From positions 3,162,001 to 3,226,000 of the forward strand of contig BLLK01000022.1 in NCBI GenBank assembly GCA_021927905.1: a stretch of DNA of 64,000 nucleotides. Direction: 5' to 3'. Both the position numbers and the translations under genes were made by a program. The stretch's first letter is position 1; every line of letters starts with the position of its first letter. Origin of the DNA: Chaetoceros tenuissimus (lineage: Eukaryota > Bacillariophyta > Thalassiosirophyceae > Chaetocerotales > Chaetocerotaceae). Below the pieces are notes generated by a model. It saw nothing but the letters and a program-made list of their open reading frames with translations, did no database searches and was not told where the DNA came from. Below are positions 42,068-51,497 of the stretch, piece after piece.

Positions 42068-43039
42068 ATGAGTGACAGCTCTTCCTCGGATAGCAGCTAC
42101 GATAGCCCATCCTCGTCATCGTCATCGTCCTCGTCTTCTTCTTGTTTCTCTTATTATAGCGATAGCAGCGACAGCAGTAGCAGCATTCTTGACATCTCAT
42201 CCTCTTCATCTTCTAGTGATAGCACTTACCTGGATAGCATTCAGACGGAAGAATGGCAGAGCTTCACACCGGGAGTGCGAATGTACAAAGGGAAGAAGAC
42301 TCTTTTCTATAATGGAGAGATACTTTGGATTAAGACCTTTCCTGGATTAGGCCATCCTTTAATCTACAAGTGTAAAGAGAGAAAGTCTTGGCAAGTAGTT
42401 ATCATACTACCAGGAGTTGAAGTGATTCCTGAATATGCTTTCTTTGAATGTAAAAATGTCGAGACGGTCATCATGGCTGATTCTGTACAAACAATTGGGA
42501 TAAGTGCTTTTGAGGTTTGCGTTGGTCTCAAGTTTGTTCGACTTTCAAGAAGTCTCGATCGAATTGGAAACAGTGCATTCTATTCCTGTAAAGGTTTGAC
42601 TTCCATCTCCATTCCTCCTTCCTGTAGGATGATTACTTGGTGTGCATTTGCCAAGTGCAGAAAATTGATTATTTTGGGATTGCCTCAACATACTCAACTT
42701 GGTACATGGGTTTTTGGAAATACACCATTACTTCGTGCATCTCCAATTGAACTTGATGAAAATGGTAACTATGACGAGGAACACAATGAAACCTTCAATG
42801 AATGGATCAGGTCCATCAACAACGGAGATAGGTACGCTCTTCACCGTGCCTGCGCTTCCTACAATCCCTTGCCTGAAATCATCCATGCACTTGTAAAGCG
42901 ACATGGAATCGAAGCTATGAAAATGCCAAATTCAATTGGAATCACACCTTCTCGATATCTTGCAGCGAATCCATTTGCTGATATTACAGAAAAAGATATT
43001 ACTAATAGATACATTTTAGATTCTATGGGAGAAGTCTAA
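42068..43039 (+). CDS. LRR/ankyrin-like protein A1, with Ser-rich N-terminus
   Basis: 323 residues from ATG 42068. Residues 1-58 are a serine/aspartate low-complexity run peculiar to this family member. Then follows the common core: EEWQSFTPGVRMYKGKKTLF, four to five BspA-type leucine-rich repeats (LRR_5; PGVEVIPEYAFFECKNVETV, SIFIPPSC-like cores with paired Phe and Cys), and a C-terminal ankyrin-like unit (YALHRACASYNPLPEIIHAL ... IGITPSRYLAANPFADI). LRR_5 domains bind other proteins. Intracellular or surface location is unclear, as no signal peptide or helix is seen. It converges with B1, 58 bases apart. Confidence 0.88.
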   Translation: MSDSSSSDSSYDSPSSSSSSSSSSSCFSYYSDSSDSSSSILDISSSSSSSDSTYLDSIQTEEWQSFTPGVRMYKGKKTLFYNGEILWIKTFPGLGHPLIYKCKERKSWQVVIILPGVEVIPEYAFFECKNVETVIMADSVQTIGISAFEVCVGLKFVRLSRSLDRIGNSAFYSCKGLTSISIPPSCRMITWCAFAKCRKLIILGLPQHTQLGTWVFGNTPLLRASPIELDENGNYDEEHNETFNEWIRSINNGDRYALHRACASYNPLPEIIHALVKRHGIEAMKMPNSIGITPSRYLAANPFADITEKDITNRYILDSMGEV

Positions 43040-43097
43040 TATGATTAGTTTATAATATAAAATTCAAAATATAATTCAGCCTATTTACTTTACATAT

Positions 43098-43925
43098 TTA
43101 GACTGTCTCGCCCATCAATTCTAGAATATATCTATTCCCAAGTATTCTCTGGTCAATGCTGGCAAAGGGATTCTCCTCCAAATATTGCAATGGAGTGATG
43201 CCTATTTCATTCTCTTTCTTCAATGATTTCAGACCTTGTATTTTGACGATTTCGTAAATGATGTCTGTAAGAGGGTTGAAGGACGAACACGCTCTATGTA
43301 GAGAATATTCTTCACCTTCATTGAGATCTTTTATCCATGTATTGACTTGCTCATTGTTCTCATAATTCTCAAAATAGTCTAACTGCAATTCATCTTCTTC
43401 AAATGGAGATGCTTTTATCAATTTGGTACCACCTATCACATTATCACCAAGCATGGTTGTTTGCGGAACTGTCAAGATGATCAAACTTTCGCAATATTGA
43501 AATGCAACTTCACCGATCTCTCTACATGACAGTGGAATAAAAATCGAAGTAAGGGAAAGACAGGTATTGAATGCCCAGTCTCCAATGCACTCGAGATTTG
43601 TTGAGAGCTTGACATACCCCAGTTTATAGCATTCCCCAAAGGCCCATTTCTCAATTCTTGTTACTGTGTCTGACATGATGACTATCTGGACATTCTTACA
43701 ATCATAGAAAGTAGTTTCAGGAATCACTTCTACTCCAGGAAGAACAATTATTACTTTCCAAGATTCTCTCTCTTCTTGATCATAAACAAGAGGTCCGATG
43801 TCTTCATCCCAAAGCATGTCTCCGTTGTAAAACAGAGTTTTCTCTCCTCGATAATTTCGGACTCCCGGTCCCAATGCCACAATCTCCGCCAATTCTTTAT
43901 TCGTAAGTTTTCTCTGTAGCTTCAT
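43098..43925 (-). CDS. LRR/ankyrin-like protein B1
   Basis: 275 residues from ATG 43925. B-type members start MKLQRKLTNKELAEIVALGP, then RNYRGEKTLFYNGD, BspA-type LRRs (PGVEVIPETTFYDCKNVQIV, SIFIPLSCREIGEVAFQYC) and the ankyrin-like end (YSLHRACSSFNPLTDIIYEI, IGITPLQYLEENPFASI). B proteins share the whole layout with A proteins but form their own group, with YLEENPFA instead of YLAANPFA and an Asn-rich loop (FENYENNEQVNTWI). Tail to tail with A1. Confidence 0.88.
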   Translation of the reverse strand: MKLQRKLTNKELAEIVALGPGVRNYRGEKTLFYNGDMLWDEDIGPLVYDQEERESWKVIIVLPGVEVIPETTFYDCKNVQIVIMSDTVTRIEKWAFGECYKLGYVKLSTNLECIGDWAFNTCLSLTSIFIPLSCREIGEVAFQYCESLIILTVPQTTMLGDNVIGGTKLIKASPFEEDELQLDYFENYENNEQVNTWIKDLNEGEEYSLHRACSSFNPLTDIIYEIVKIQGLKSLKKENEIGITPLQYLEENPFASIDQRILGNRYILELMGETV

Positions 43926-44568
43926 TTTGGTTTTGTTTTCATTGGCTCTGGTTTGTTAGGAGCCGTGTGTTATTGATAGCTAGCTACGACAGTGTACGAG
44001 TGCAATGGATGAAAATCACTTCTGGCTTTCAGTTCGTCATTCAGCCTGACACACTTCTATTTCTTCTATAGCTTTACTTCTATATGTTCATTACTAAATA
44101 GAATGAGTACGTGAATGTATCTAGCAGTAGTAGTGAAGAGTGTGTCTATCTATGTTCATATCTATGGTAGTTCGGTTTGCCAATTTCCGTACGTACTTAC
44201 AAATAGATACGGACGTTAGATAAAAACTGCCATGTTTACAAGAACTGTGATGAGGAGAGCAGGAGCAGCACAGAGAACAAATTCAAAATGGACCATTGAC
44301 TGAGATATACTACACTGTAGAGACAAGCAAGCAAATCACTGGAAAGTATTAGCTCTGTAGTTCTATAGCTCACACATCAGAGAGGAGAAGAGGAGAAAAC
44401 CAAACCAAATTCAAAACTGTCATTCCAGCCGTCAACTGAATTTTCAACATTACATACCACACTAGCAGTGACAAGCAAGGGAACAACTGAAAAGACGTAG
44501 CGGTAGATAGCTATCCTACTTTACTCTGCTACTGATAGCTATTCGATTCTTCACACATTGTCTACGAG
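43926..44568. promoter_or_regulatory. Divergent B1/A2 promoter interval
   Basis: Contains the conserved upstream block at 44209-44241 (see that entry) and, nearer A2, a leader block present twice: CAAATTCAAAATGGACCATTGAC ... GACAAGCAAGCAA (about 44278-44336) and CAAATTCAAAACTGTCATTCC ... GACAAGCAAGGGAA (about 44407-44481). The same block occurs once before A3 (about 46605-46675). The left 180 bases (TTCAGTTCGTCATTCAGCC ... TACTAAATAGAATGAGTA) recur at 46355-46430 and 53238-53315. Confidence 0.6.
44209..44241. promoter_or_regulatory. Conserved upstream block, copy 1
   Basis: ACGGACGTTAGATAAAAACTGCC followed by ATGTTTACA. It is one of four copies of a block whose fullest form is ACGGACGTTAAAAATAAAAC, TGCCATGTTT, ACAAACATGG. 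It lies 284 bases upstream of B1 and about 330 upstream of A2. Confidence 0.6.
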
Positions 44569-45375
44569 ATGAGAGTCAAGACAGAAGAATGGCGACGGTT
44601 CATACCGGGAGTGCGAATGTACAAAGGAATGATGACGTTGTTTTACAACGGAGAGAAACTTTGGGAAGAAATGGGTTTTAATGGTCATCCTCTTGTCTAT
44701 GATTATGGAGAGAGAGAATCGTGGGAAGTCATTATTATTCTCCCCGGAGTTGAAGTGATTCCTGAATTGACTTTTTTTGATTGTAGTAATATCAAGAAAG
44801 TAATCATGGCCGATTCTGTACGAAGAATTGAGGGTAGTGCTTTCTTTACTTATTGTGACGGATTAGAATTTATCAGACTTTCAAGAAGTCTCGAATTTAT
44901 TGGAAAAGATGCGTTTTATGGCTGTGTATCGCTGACCTCCATCTTCATTCCTCCATCTTGTAGAGAGATTGATGAATACGTGTTCGAACGTTGCACAAAA
45001 TTGATTATTTTAGGATTGCCTCAAAATGTAGAACTTGGAGAATATGTTTTTCAAAATACAGCATTAATTGAAGCATCTCCAATTGAAACTGATGAAAATG
45101 GGTACTATGATAGAAACGATGACGAAATAGTAATTCAATGGATCAAGTCCATCAATAATGAAGAAGTATTCGCTCTTCATCGGGCGTGTGCTTCCTACAA
45201 TCCCCTGCCTGAAATCATCCATGCTTTAGTGCAGCGACTCGGAATCAAAGCTATGAGAATGCCAAATGCAATCGAAATCACACCTTCGCAATATCTAGCA
45301 GCAAATCCATTTACGGATATATCAGAGAAAGATATTATTAATAGATACATTTTAGATTCTATGGGAGAAGTCTAA
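44569..45375 (+). CDS. LRR/ankyrin-like protein A2
   Basis: 268 residues from ATG 44569 (MRVKTEEWRRFIPGVRMYKG), the standard A-type length without the serine-rich extension of A1. BspA-type LRRs (PGVEVIPELTFFDCSNIKKV, LEFIGKDAFYGCVSLTS) lead to the ankyrin-like end FALHRACASYNPLPEIIHAL ... YLAANPFTDI. Converges with B2, 56 bases apart. Confidence 0.88.
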   Translation: MRVKTEEWRRFIPGVRMYKGMMTLFYNGEKLWEEMGFNGHPLVYDYGERESWEVIIILPGVEVIPELTFFDCSNIKKVIMADSVRRIEGSAFFTYCDGLEFIRLSRSLEFIGKDAFYGCVSLTSIFIPPSCREIDEYVFERCTKLIILGLPQNVELGEYVFQNTALIEASPIETDENGYYDRNDDEIVIQWIKSINNEEVFALHRACASYNPLPEIIHALVQRLGIKAMRMPNAIEITPSQYLAANPFTDISEKDIINRYILDSMGEV

Positions 45376-45431
45376 TATGATTAGTTGATAATATAAAATT
45401 CAAATATAATTCAACCTATTTATTTTACATT

Positions 45432-46259
45432 TTAGACTGTCTCACCCATCATTTCTATAACATATCTTTTCACAATCGTTCTCTGGTCAATGTCGGCGAA
45501 GGGATTCTCCTCTAGATATTGTGCAGGGGTGACACCTATTTCATTCTCTTTCTTGAATGATTTCAGGCCTTGTCTTTTTACGATTCCGTAAACGACTTCT
45601 GTAATTGGATTAAAGGACGAGCAAGCTCTATGTAGAGCATATTCTTCACTCTGGTTGAGGTTTTTTACCCATGCATGGACTCGTTCATTGTTCTGATATC
45701 TGCCATCTTCATCAATTACATCTTCTCCGAATGGGGATGCTTCAATTAATGATTCGGTATCAGCAATCACATTGTCACCAAGCATTGTAGTTTGAGGAAC
45801 ATAAAAAATGATCAACCTTGTGCAACTTTCCAATGCACGTTCCCCAATCTCTCTACACGATGGTGGAATGAAGATTGAAGTCAGAGATTCGCAGAATAGG
45901 AATGCCCCGCTTCCAATGTATTCCAAGTTTCTTGATAGTTTGACAAATTCGAGACTAGAGCAACAATCAAAACCACTGTATTCAATTCTCTTGACTGTAT
46001 CGGCCATGATTACTGTCTCGACATTCCTACAACAACGGAAAGTCCATTCAGGAATCACTTCAACTCCGGGAAGAACCATGACGACTTGCCATGTGTCTCT
46101 CTCTTCATAATCATAAACAAGAGGTTCAATTGTATCATCATCAAATAGTATCTCTCCGTTGTAAAAGAGAGTTCTCTTTCCTCGATAATTCCGTATTCCC
46201 GGTCCTTTCTTCACTATCTCCTTCCATTCTTTATTCGTCAGTTTTCTTTGCAGCTTCAT
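45432..46259 (-). CDS. LRR/ankyrin-like protein B2
   Basis: 275 residues from ATG 46259; the frame is open 23 codons further upstream, but MKLQRKLTNKEWKEIVKKGP aligns exactly with B1, so this start is chosen. Same layout as B1, with PGVEVIPEWTFRCCRNVETV, SIFIPPSCREIGERALESC and YALHRACSSFNPITEVVYGI. Identical length to B1. Tail to tail with A2. Confidence 0.88.
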   Translation of the reverse strand: MKLQRKLTNKEWKEIVKKGPGIRNYRGKRTLFYNGEILFDDDTIEPLVYDYEERDTWQVVMVLPGVEVIPEWTFRCCRNVETVIMADTVKRIEYSGFDCCSSLEFVKLSRNLEYIGSGAFLFCESLTSIFIPPSCREIGERALESCTRLIIFYVPQTTMLGDNVIADTESLIEASPFGEDVIDEDGRYQNNERVHAWVKNLNQSEEYALHRACSSFNPITEVVYGIVKRQGLKSFKKENEIGVTPAQYLEENPFADIDQRTIVKRYVIEMMGETV

Positions 46260-46832
46260 TTTGGTTTTAGGTCTTGGTGACTTCAGTGTGCATGGAACTA
46301 GATACGATATGAAAGTGTGCGAGTGCAATAGATGAAAAAATTCACTTCCTCACTTTCAGTTCATCATTCAGCCCAGTCAGCTTCTATAGCTTTACTTCTA
46401 CGTGTTCTTTACTAAATAGAATGAGTTTGTGAATGTTATCTAGAGTAGCAGTGAAGAGTGCCTAGGTTGTCGGTTTGCCTCACATGATGTCGTACGTACT
46501 TACACAAAAGATACAGACGTTAAAATAAAACTTCCATGTTTATATGGCAAAGCAGAAAAGAGCAGCAGCTAGAGCACACAGAGCAAGACAGCACGCACAC
46601 AGAGAACCAAATTCAAACTGGCCATTCCAATTATCGACTGGGAAATACTACAGTAGCGAGACAAGCAAGCAAACCACTGGAGAAGAATATAGCTGTAGAT
46701 ACCTATTCCATTCTTCGTAAAACCTACCATCATCGATTGCCTGATTAATCTGTCAAAGGCTGACACTCTCACGAACAACAAGTACGAAGCTACAACTAGT
46801 TACTAGATTCATACTTTCCTTTGTCTACAAGT
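46260..46832. promoter_or_regulatory. Divergent B2/A3 promoter interval
   Basis: Holds upstream block copy 2 (46513-46547: ACAGACGTTAAAATAAAACT, TCCATGTTTATATGG) 254 bases from B2, and one copy of the CAAATTCAAACTGGCCATTCC ... GACAAGCAAGCAA leader block before A3. No gene. Confidence 0.6.
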
Positions 46833-47678
46833 ATGAGGGTGCAGATGGAAGAATGGCGGCGGTTCATTCCCGGAGTACGAATGTACAAAGACAAAAAGAC
46901 TCTCTTTTGGAACGGAGAGAAACTTTGGGAAGGAGATGGTATTACAGGTCGTTCTCTTATTCATGATTGGGAAGAGAGAGATTCGTGGGAGGTTGTTATT
47001 ATTCTTCCCGGAGTTGAAATCATTCCTGAATATACTTTCGTTCATTGTTTAAAAGTCAAGACTGTCATCATGGCCGATTCAGTCAGGAGAATTGAAAGAG
47101 AGGCTTTCAGTTGTTGCTATAGTCTTGAATTTGTCAAGCTCTCAAGAAATCTCGAATATATCGGAGAAAAGGCTTTTAGTTATTGTTCTTCCCTGGCTTC
47201 ATTCTTCATTCCTCCATCGTGTACAGAGATTGCCACATTTGCGTTCGAACGTTGCAACAAATTGATTATTTTGGGATTGCCACAGAATGTAGAACTTGGT
47301 GCAGGCGTTTTTAAGAAAACAGCATTACTTGAAGCATCTTCAATTGAATTTGAGGAAGATGACGTTTTTATAAACGAAGAAGGATTTCTTGTGCGAAGGA
47401 TTCACCATGATGCTGACAAGGAGAGGGAAGTAGTCCAATGGATCAGGTCCATCAACAATGGAGAAGTATACGCTCTTCACCGCGCCTGTGCTTCCTACAA
47501 TCCCTTGCCTGAAATCTTCCATGAACTCATGAAGCAACAAGGCATCAAAGCTTTGTGTATGCCAAATTCAATTGGTATTACTCCTTCGCAATATCTTGCA
47601 GCCAATACGTTCGCTGAAATTTCGGAGAAAGATATTATCAATAGTTATATTTTGGACATGATGGGAGAAGTACTCTAA
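46833..47678 (+). CDS. LRR/ankyrin-like protein A3
   Basis: 281 residues from ATG 46833 (MRVQMEEWRRFIPGVRMYKD). It differs from the other A proteins by about 13 extra residues in the acidic loop before the ankyrin-like unit (FINEEGFLVRRIHHDADKER). LRR cores PGVEIIPEYTFVHCLKVKTV and LEYIGEKAFSYCSSLAS. Its convergent partner is reduced to the stub at 47731-47820. Confidence 0.88.
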   Translation: MRVQMEEWRRFIPGVRMYKDKKTLFWNGEKLWEGDGITGRSLIHDWEERDSWEVVIILPGVEIIPEYTFVHCLKVKTVIMADSVRRIEREAFSCCYSLEFVKLSRNLEYIGEKAFSYCSSLASFFIPPSCTEIATFAFERCNKLIILGLPQNVELGAGVFKKTALLEASSIEFEEDDVFINEEGFLVRRIHHDADKEREVVQWIRSINNGEVYALHRACASYNPLPEIFHELMKQQGIKALCMPNSIGITPSQYLAANTFAEISEKDIINSYILDMMGEVL

Positions 47679-47730
47679 AATATAATGATAATACAATTTC
47701 AAACATATTCAAAATATTTACTTTACAGTT

Positions 47731-47820
47731 TTAGATTGCCTCACCTACCATTTCTAGGATGTATCGTTTCACAAGCTTGTGCTGGTCAATATCCGCAAAG
47801 GGATTCTCCTCTAGATATTG
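47731..47820 (-). pseudogene. Stub of a B-type LRR/ankyrin gene (B3)
   Basis: Ninety bases encode only the last 29 residues of a B-type protein (QYLEENPFADIDQHKL, VKRYILEMVGEAI, stop). Placed 52 bases from the end of A3 in the usual convergent position. Similarity ends abruptly at 47820, so the rest of B3 was deleted or replaced. Confidence 0.85.
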
Positions 47821-48224
47821 ACATTGAAAAGGATGTATCCTGTGACTGGATCCTCAAGAACAAAAGCTCAGTTCCGTTAGAAAGGCAAAGCACTGTGTTT
47901 GTGAAGAAATGATGAAGAGAATGTGTCCTATCTTCTGATACTTGCTCTGTAGAAGGAGGTGTCTACGAGTAGACGATATCATGTTGCCCATGGTTATTAC
48001 AGAGATGCAGCTTTTGACCATGAGACGAGATTGTTCACGAGTGAAGGCTGAATAAGTGTGGACTACGAATCAAAACGAAAAAGATAAGTGACGAGAAGAA
48101 TAAAAGAGGAAACAAGTATATGTAGTTGATAAACGTATAAAGTCTAGTCGTAGTCAATTTGGTTCAGTATAGTATTTTACTTTTGTTTGATAAAAAGAAG
48201 TTTCTTTTTGGAAATGGGATCTTT
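47821..48224. other. Unique region right of the B3 stub
   Basis: About 400 bases without similarity to the LRR genes and without a credible gene. A breakpoint lies at its left edge. The right part is the 3' flank of the glycosyltransferase-like gene. Confidence 0.3.
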
Positions 48225-49568
48225 TTAATAATTGTCCTCTATTTCTGTATATTGTTTGTCAAGTCTTTTTCTTATTCGAATGCACTTTTTACAAGTGGAG
48301 CGTCGATGAATAAGATGAAAATCTACAACTTTGCTATGCCAATCCCTCAGCATATATTCCAAATTGTAGATGTAGTAGTTACTGACCACCTCTTGTGCAA
48401 TCACCTTTCTTTCAATTGCGTCCTCCAACATGTTCATTGCAATTGCGTCAATATCTAGAATAGATATATGCGAATATGACCTCTCTTTATCAAATATGGA
48501 TAATATTTTCAACCTATATTCCTCGTCATCTTCGTCACTAGTCATGAGTAGAGTGATGTTGCGACCTAGATCTTTTGTATTGTTCAAGGAGCAATGAAGA
48601 AAATCTTTCATACTCGGTATACTCGTATCACAGTCATTTATCGAATCTCCTCTTCGTATATGTAAATGGCCAAAATATGATTGATCAAGCGCAAGACTTT
48701 GAATCCTATCTTCAAGCTCCTTCTTCATTACTTTCACCATTATAGGATCAACATCGTCATTCGTATAGACACAACCTTTGCATTGCTCGTTCGTTCGATT
48801 CTTGATTCCATTGACTGAACAGTAGAGCTCAAGGAGTGGTCTCATTGACGGTTTATAAATGTCTCCATTTGAAGATAGTGTAGACTTTACATCTGCAGAA
48901 GGGCCATCCAGTGGCTCTTTGAAAATATCAGCATTATGTAATGATCCCTTCCATTCCCATATAAAGCCATGATTCTTACTGGATGCATATCGAAAGGAAT
49001 AGTCGACAACTTTTGCAAAATCTCGTTTCCATTGACCGTCTTCACTAATGACATGTAACCAATTCTTATATTGTGAAGCGTTGCTTGTTGTGTCGAAAAC
49101 AGGAACGTCATTCCAGTCCATTGTTGTGGAAGCATCCTTTCCAAATTCTTGTTTTGCAGACTTGATGGCTGGTACGTTATCTTGTATAAATGTCAAATTG
49201 TAAAAGTCTCGCCATTCTAGACTTGTCGAGATATCTTGTCCCTTGTTGTGATCAGAAGTTAATAAATATGAAGGTGGCGGTAACACAACTTGAGCACATA
49301 GGTAGCCTGCGACTTGAGCTAGTCGTTTCATTATAGACTTTCGATCTCCTAATCCTGCTGGACTGTGTACAAAGTATATCTTATTTTGACGGTAAAGACA
49401 ACTCCTTCTACATCCGTCGTTTGAGTTGGAAATTGTTACTAGCTCTTTCTTTGTCTTGTCACCATCATCATGCTGTATTAAAACTTCGTCAGTTTGTCTT
49501 GTCAAGAATATTGTTGCAACTACGAAGCAAGCTCCCAAAAAAGCTAGAAATTTCAAGTTATTTTGCAT
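48225..49568 (-). CDS. Type II membrane glycosyltransferase-like protein (O-fucosyltransferase-like)
   Basis: 447 residues from ATG 49568. A short cytoplasmic start is followed by one membrane helix (LKFLAFLGACFVVATIFL, residues 5-22), the topology of Golgi glycosyltransferases. A lumenal domain follows with several N-glycosylation sequons (NLT, NAS, NRT, NNT, NIT) and paired cysteines (GCRRSC, CKGC). The phrase FGHLHIRRGDSINDC matches the HxRxGD nucleotide-sugar-binding signature of O-fucosyltransferase-type (GT-B) enzymes, and PAGLGDRKSIMKRLAQVAGY resembles their N-terminal Gly-rich loop. Donor and acceptor cannot be told from sequence. It occupies the place where the B3 LRR gene should be. 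Confidence 0.7.
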   Translation of the reverse strand: MQNNLKFLAFLGACFVVATIFLTRQTDEVLIQHDDGDKTKKELVTISNSNDGCRRSCLYRQNKIYFVHSPAGLGDRKSIMKRLAQVAGYLCAQVVLPPPSYLLTSDHNKGQDISTSLEWRDFYNLTFIQDNVPAIKSAKQEFGKDASTTMDWNDVPVFDTTSNASQYKNWLHVISEDGQWKRDFAKVVDYSFRYASSKNHGFIWEWKGSLHNADIFKEPLDGPSADVKSTLSSNGDIYKPSMRPLLELYCSVNGIKNRTNEQCKGCVYTNDDVDPIMVKVMKKELEDRIQSLALDQSYFGHLHIRRGDSINDCDTSIPSMKDFLHCSLNNTKDLGRNITLLMTSDEDDEEYRLKILSIFDKERSYSHISILDIDAIAMNMLEDAIERKVIAQEVVSNYYIYNLEYMLRDWHSKVVDFHLIHRRSTCKKCIRIRKRLDKQYTEIEDNY

Positions 49569-51497
49569 CTTATAGGGTAAGGACTACATATATTCGTTTT
49601 GTGTCATAGTTTGGCAATGAGATTCACTTTTGAGTAGCTAAGATAATAATATAATGAATAAGAAAACTTCATCACACAGTTAACATCTCCAGTAAAATGA
49701 GAAGGTGGGTGCGCATTGTGTATGTGCCTTCTCTTAGAGAATAATGAGGATTTGAAGACACTCTAGTCCAGTCCACTTTTGGAGACACTCTACTATGGGA
49801 AAAAGAATGAAAAAAGAACAATTGTGCATATTTCCAATGCAAAGAAAAACGCAGCAGTGTGATGAATGATGTGAGTATTTGAACAGTTCTAGCAAAAAAG
49901 GAGTCAAAATATATACTAATTAATATCGGCCAGCCATGCGGAAAGCCTAAATTGCAGAAACTCATGAAGAGCTGACCACGAACCAAAGACACGGACGTTA
50001 AAAATAAAACTGCCATGTTTACAAACATGGAAGATGGAAGAGAGCGGCGGGTATTATATTGCGTGTAGCGTGAGAGGTGAGAGGTGACGAGAGAGTACCT
50101 GTTTAGTGGCTAATTGTAGCCGCCCTGGTATGTCAAGTACGTTGACACTCCATTGACTCTCGTGCAACGGATGGGACCGATTCGTTGGTAAATATATCCA
50201 CCTAGACAAATATCGCATATAAATCAGTACATATGGATTCAACAAATGAATTGAAGTATGCAACATATATATTCAAGTTTATACTAAAGCACTATGTGTT
50301 GGTTATAATGAAATTGGAATATTTTTCACTTCTAATTGTACCATACTTGAATCGGTCCCATACATTGAACTCAGAAAACGGTCCTAGTATGAAAGTACGT
50401 ACGTGAGAATACATGAAATACATATCTCAACAAAAAAACAGATGAAGAAGACTACGTTTATTCATACATTTCTTTGATCATAAATCTTTGACAATAGTAA
50501 AATCTTTATATGATCTTATTTGTATTTTAGACAGAGTGCTGCATGTTTTGTGTCCTGGCTTGTATATCTTTTCAAGCGCATTTTCAATGATACCATAGTT
50601 GTCCGGTTCTTCTCGTTCTTGATGAGGACTGTAACATCATTCTTTGTACAATTATTTCATGCTTTTCAAGTCAATTAAAATTCCTCAAAACCATATAATT
50701 TCAAACACTCTGTATCATGTCTCTACCGTACCAAAGAACATTAACTTCATTGATAAAATGAAGAAGTAAGCGGAATATCCCTATCCACTACTGGAGGCTA
50801 ACTTTTTCACATCCCCCTTGTCTTTGCCCTTCACATTGTGCTCAAAAGAACGAATCTGATGCCCTACCCATGATAGACTCTGTTTCATATGATATCGTAG
50901 AGCTTAAGTTCAAAATGGTCCCCACGTCTGAGATCATCTAATGCTCAAAATCAACACTTTACATTTGGGACCGATAAAACTTGGAATCGACGACAGTCCT
51001 GTCCCATATGTATTTCACCTTCGTAATCGCGTACTACATCAATTTGAACCAAACCAAGTTACACACATGTACAAAACATGTATTAGGATGAAGTAGTTGT
51101 GTTGGATTGAGTGTTCGACTTATTTTTAGCAGTGATAATAAGTCTTGTATATGGGTCTTGTAGAAATTTTGGAGCAGTTGGAAAATGGGACCGATTCCCA
51201 TTAGTCACTAAACAGGTACCATATCTATCCGGATATAGCATCATCACACCATCACACCTTATCATCAATCGGAAAGGGATCGAAGAGCACAAATCAAATA
51301 ATCTAAACTGAAGATCAATTTGATAAGATATAGAAAGGATTAAACGGACTAGGCCTATCGACACTAAAGCCAGACCGCTGTATCCGTTTTGAAAACTATT
51401 TTGATTCGATTCTTGTTCCCTCTTTTGCAGACGAAGGAACTCTTACATTACATAGTTTCTAGTGACCAGAGAAATTTTGCTTTGATTGTGTACAAAG
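49569..51497. other. 1.9-kb intergenic region with upstream block and GGGACCGAT repeats
   Basis: No credible gene. It holds upstream block copy 3 (49991-50030) and the 9-base word GGGACCGAT four times: 50173-50181, 50351-50359 (inverted), 50967-50975 and 51187-51195, three of them within ATGGGACCGATTC. Near the right end, AAATCAAATAATCT and GATCAATTTGATAAGATATA (51291-51335) recur before A5 (53568-53612). A 118-codon minus-strand frame starting inside the upstream block was rejected. Confidence 0.5.
49991..50030. promoter_or_regulatory. Conserved upstream block, copy 3, with perfect hairpin
   Basis: ACGGACGTTAAAAATAAAAC then TGCCATGTTTACAAACATGG. CCATGTTT-AC-AAACATGG is a perfect 8-base inverted repeat. 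The block is still in place although the B gene that it would serve has been lost, and it now lies about 420 bases upstream of the glycosyltransferase-like gene. Confidence 0.65.

Noticed and set aside
49672-50028. 118-codon minus-strand frame with several hydrophobic stretches
   Set aside because: It starts inside the conserved upstream block (the hairpin copy), shows no family features, and lies in DNA that is intergenic in the sister units.
51083-51364. 93-codon minus-strand frame upstream of A4
   Set aside because: It lies within the repeat-bearing promoter interval, with no protein features.
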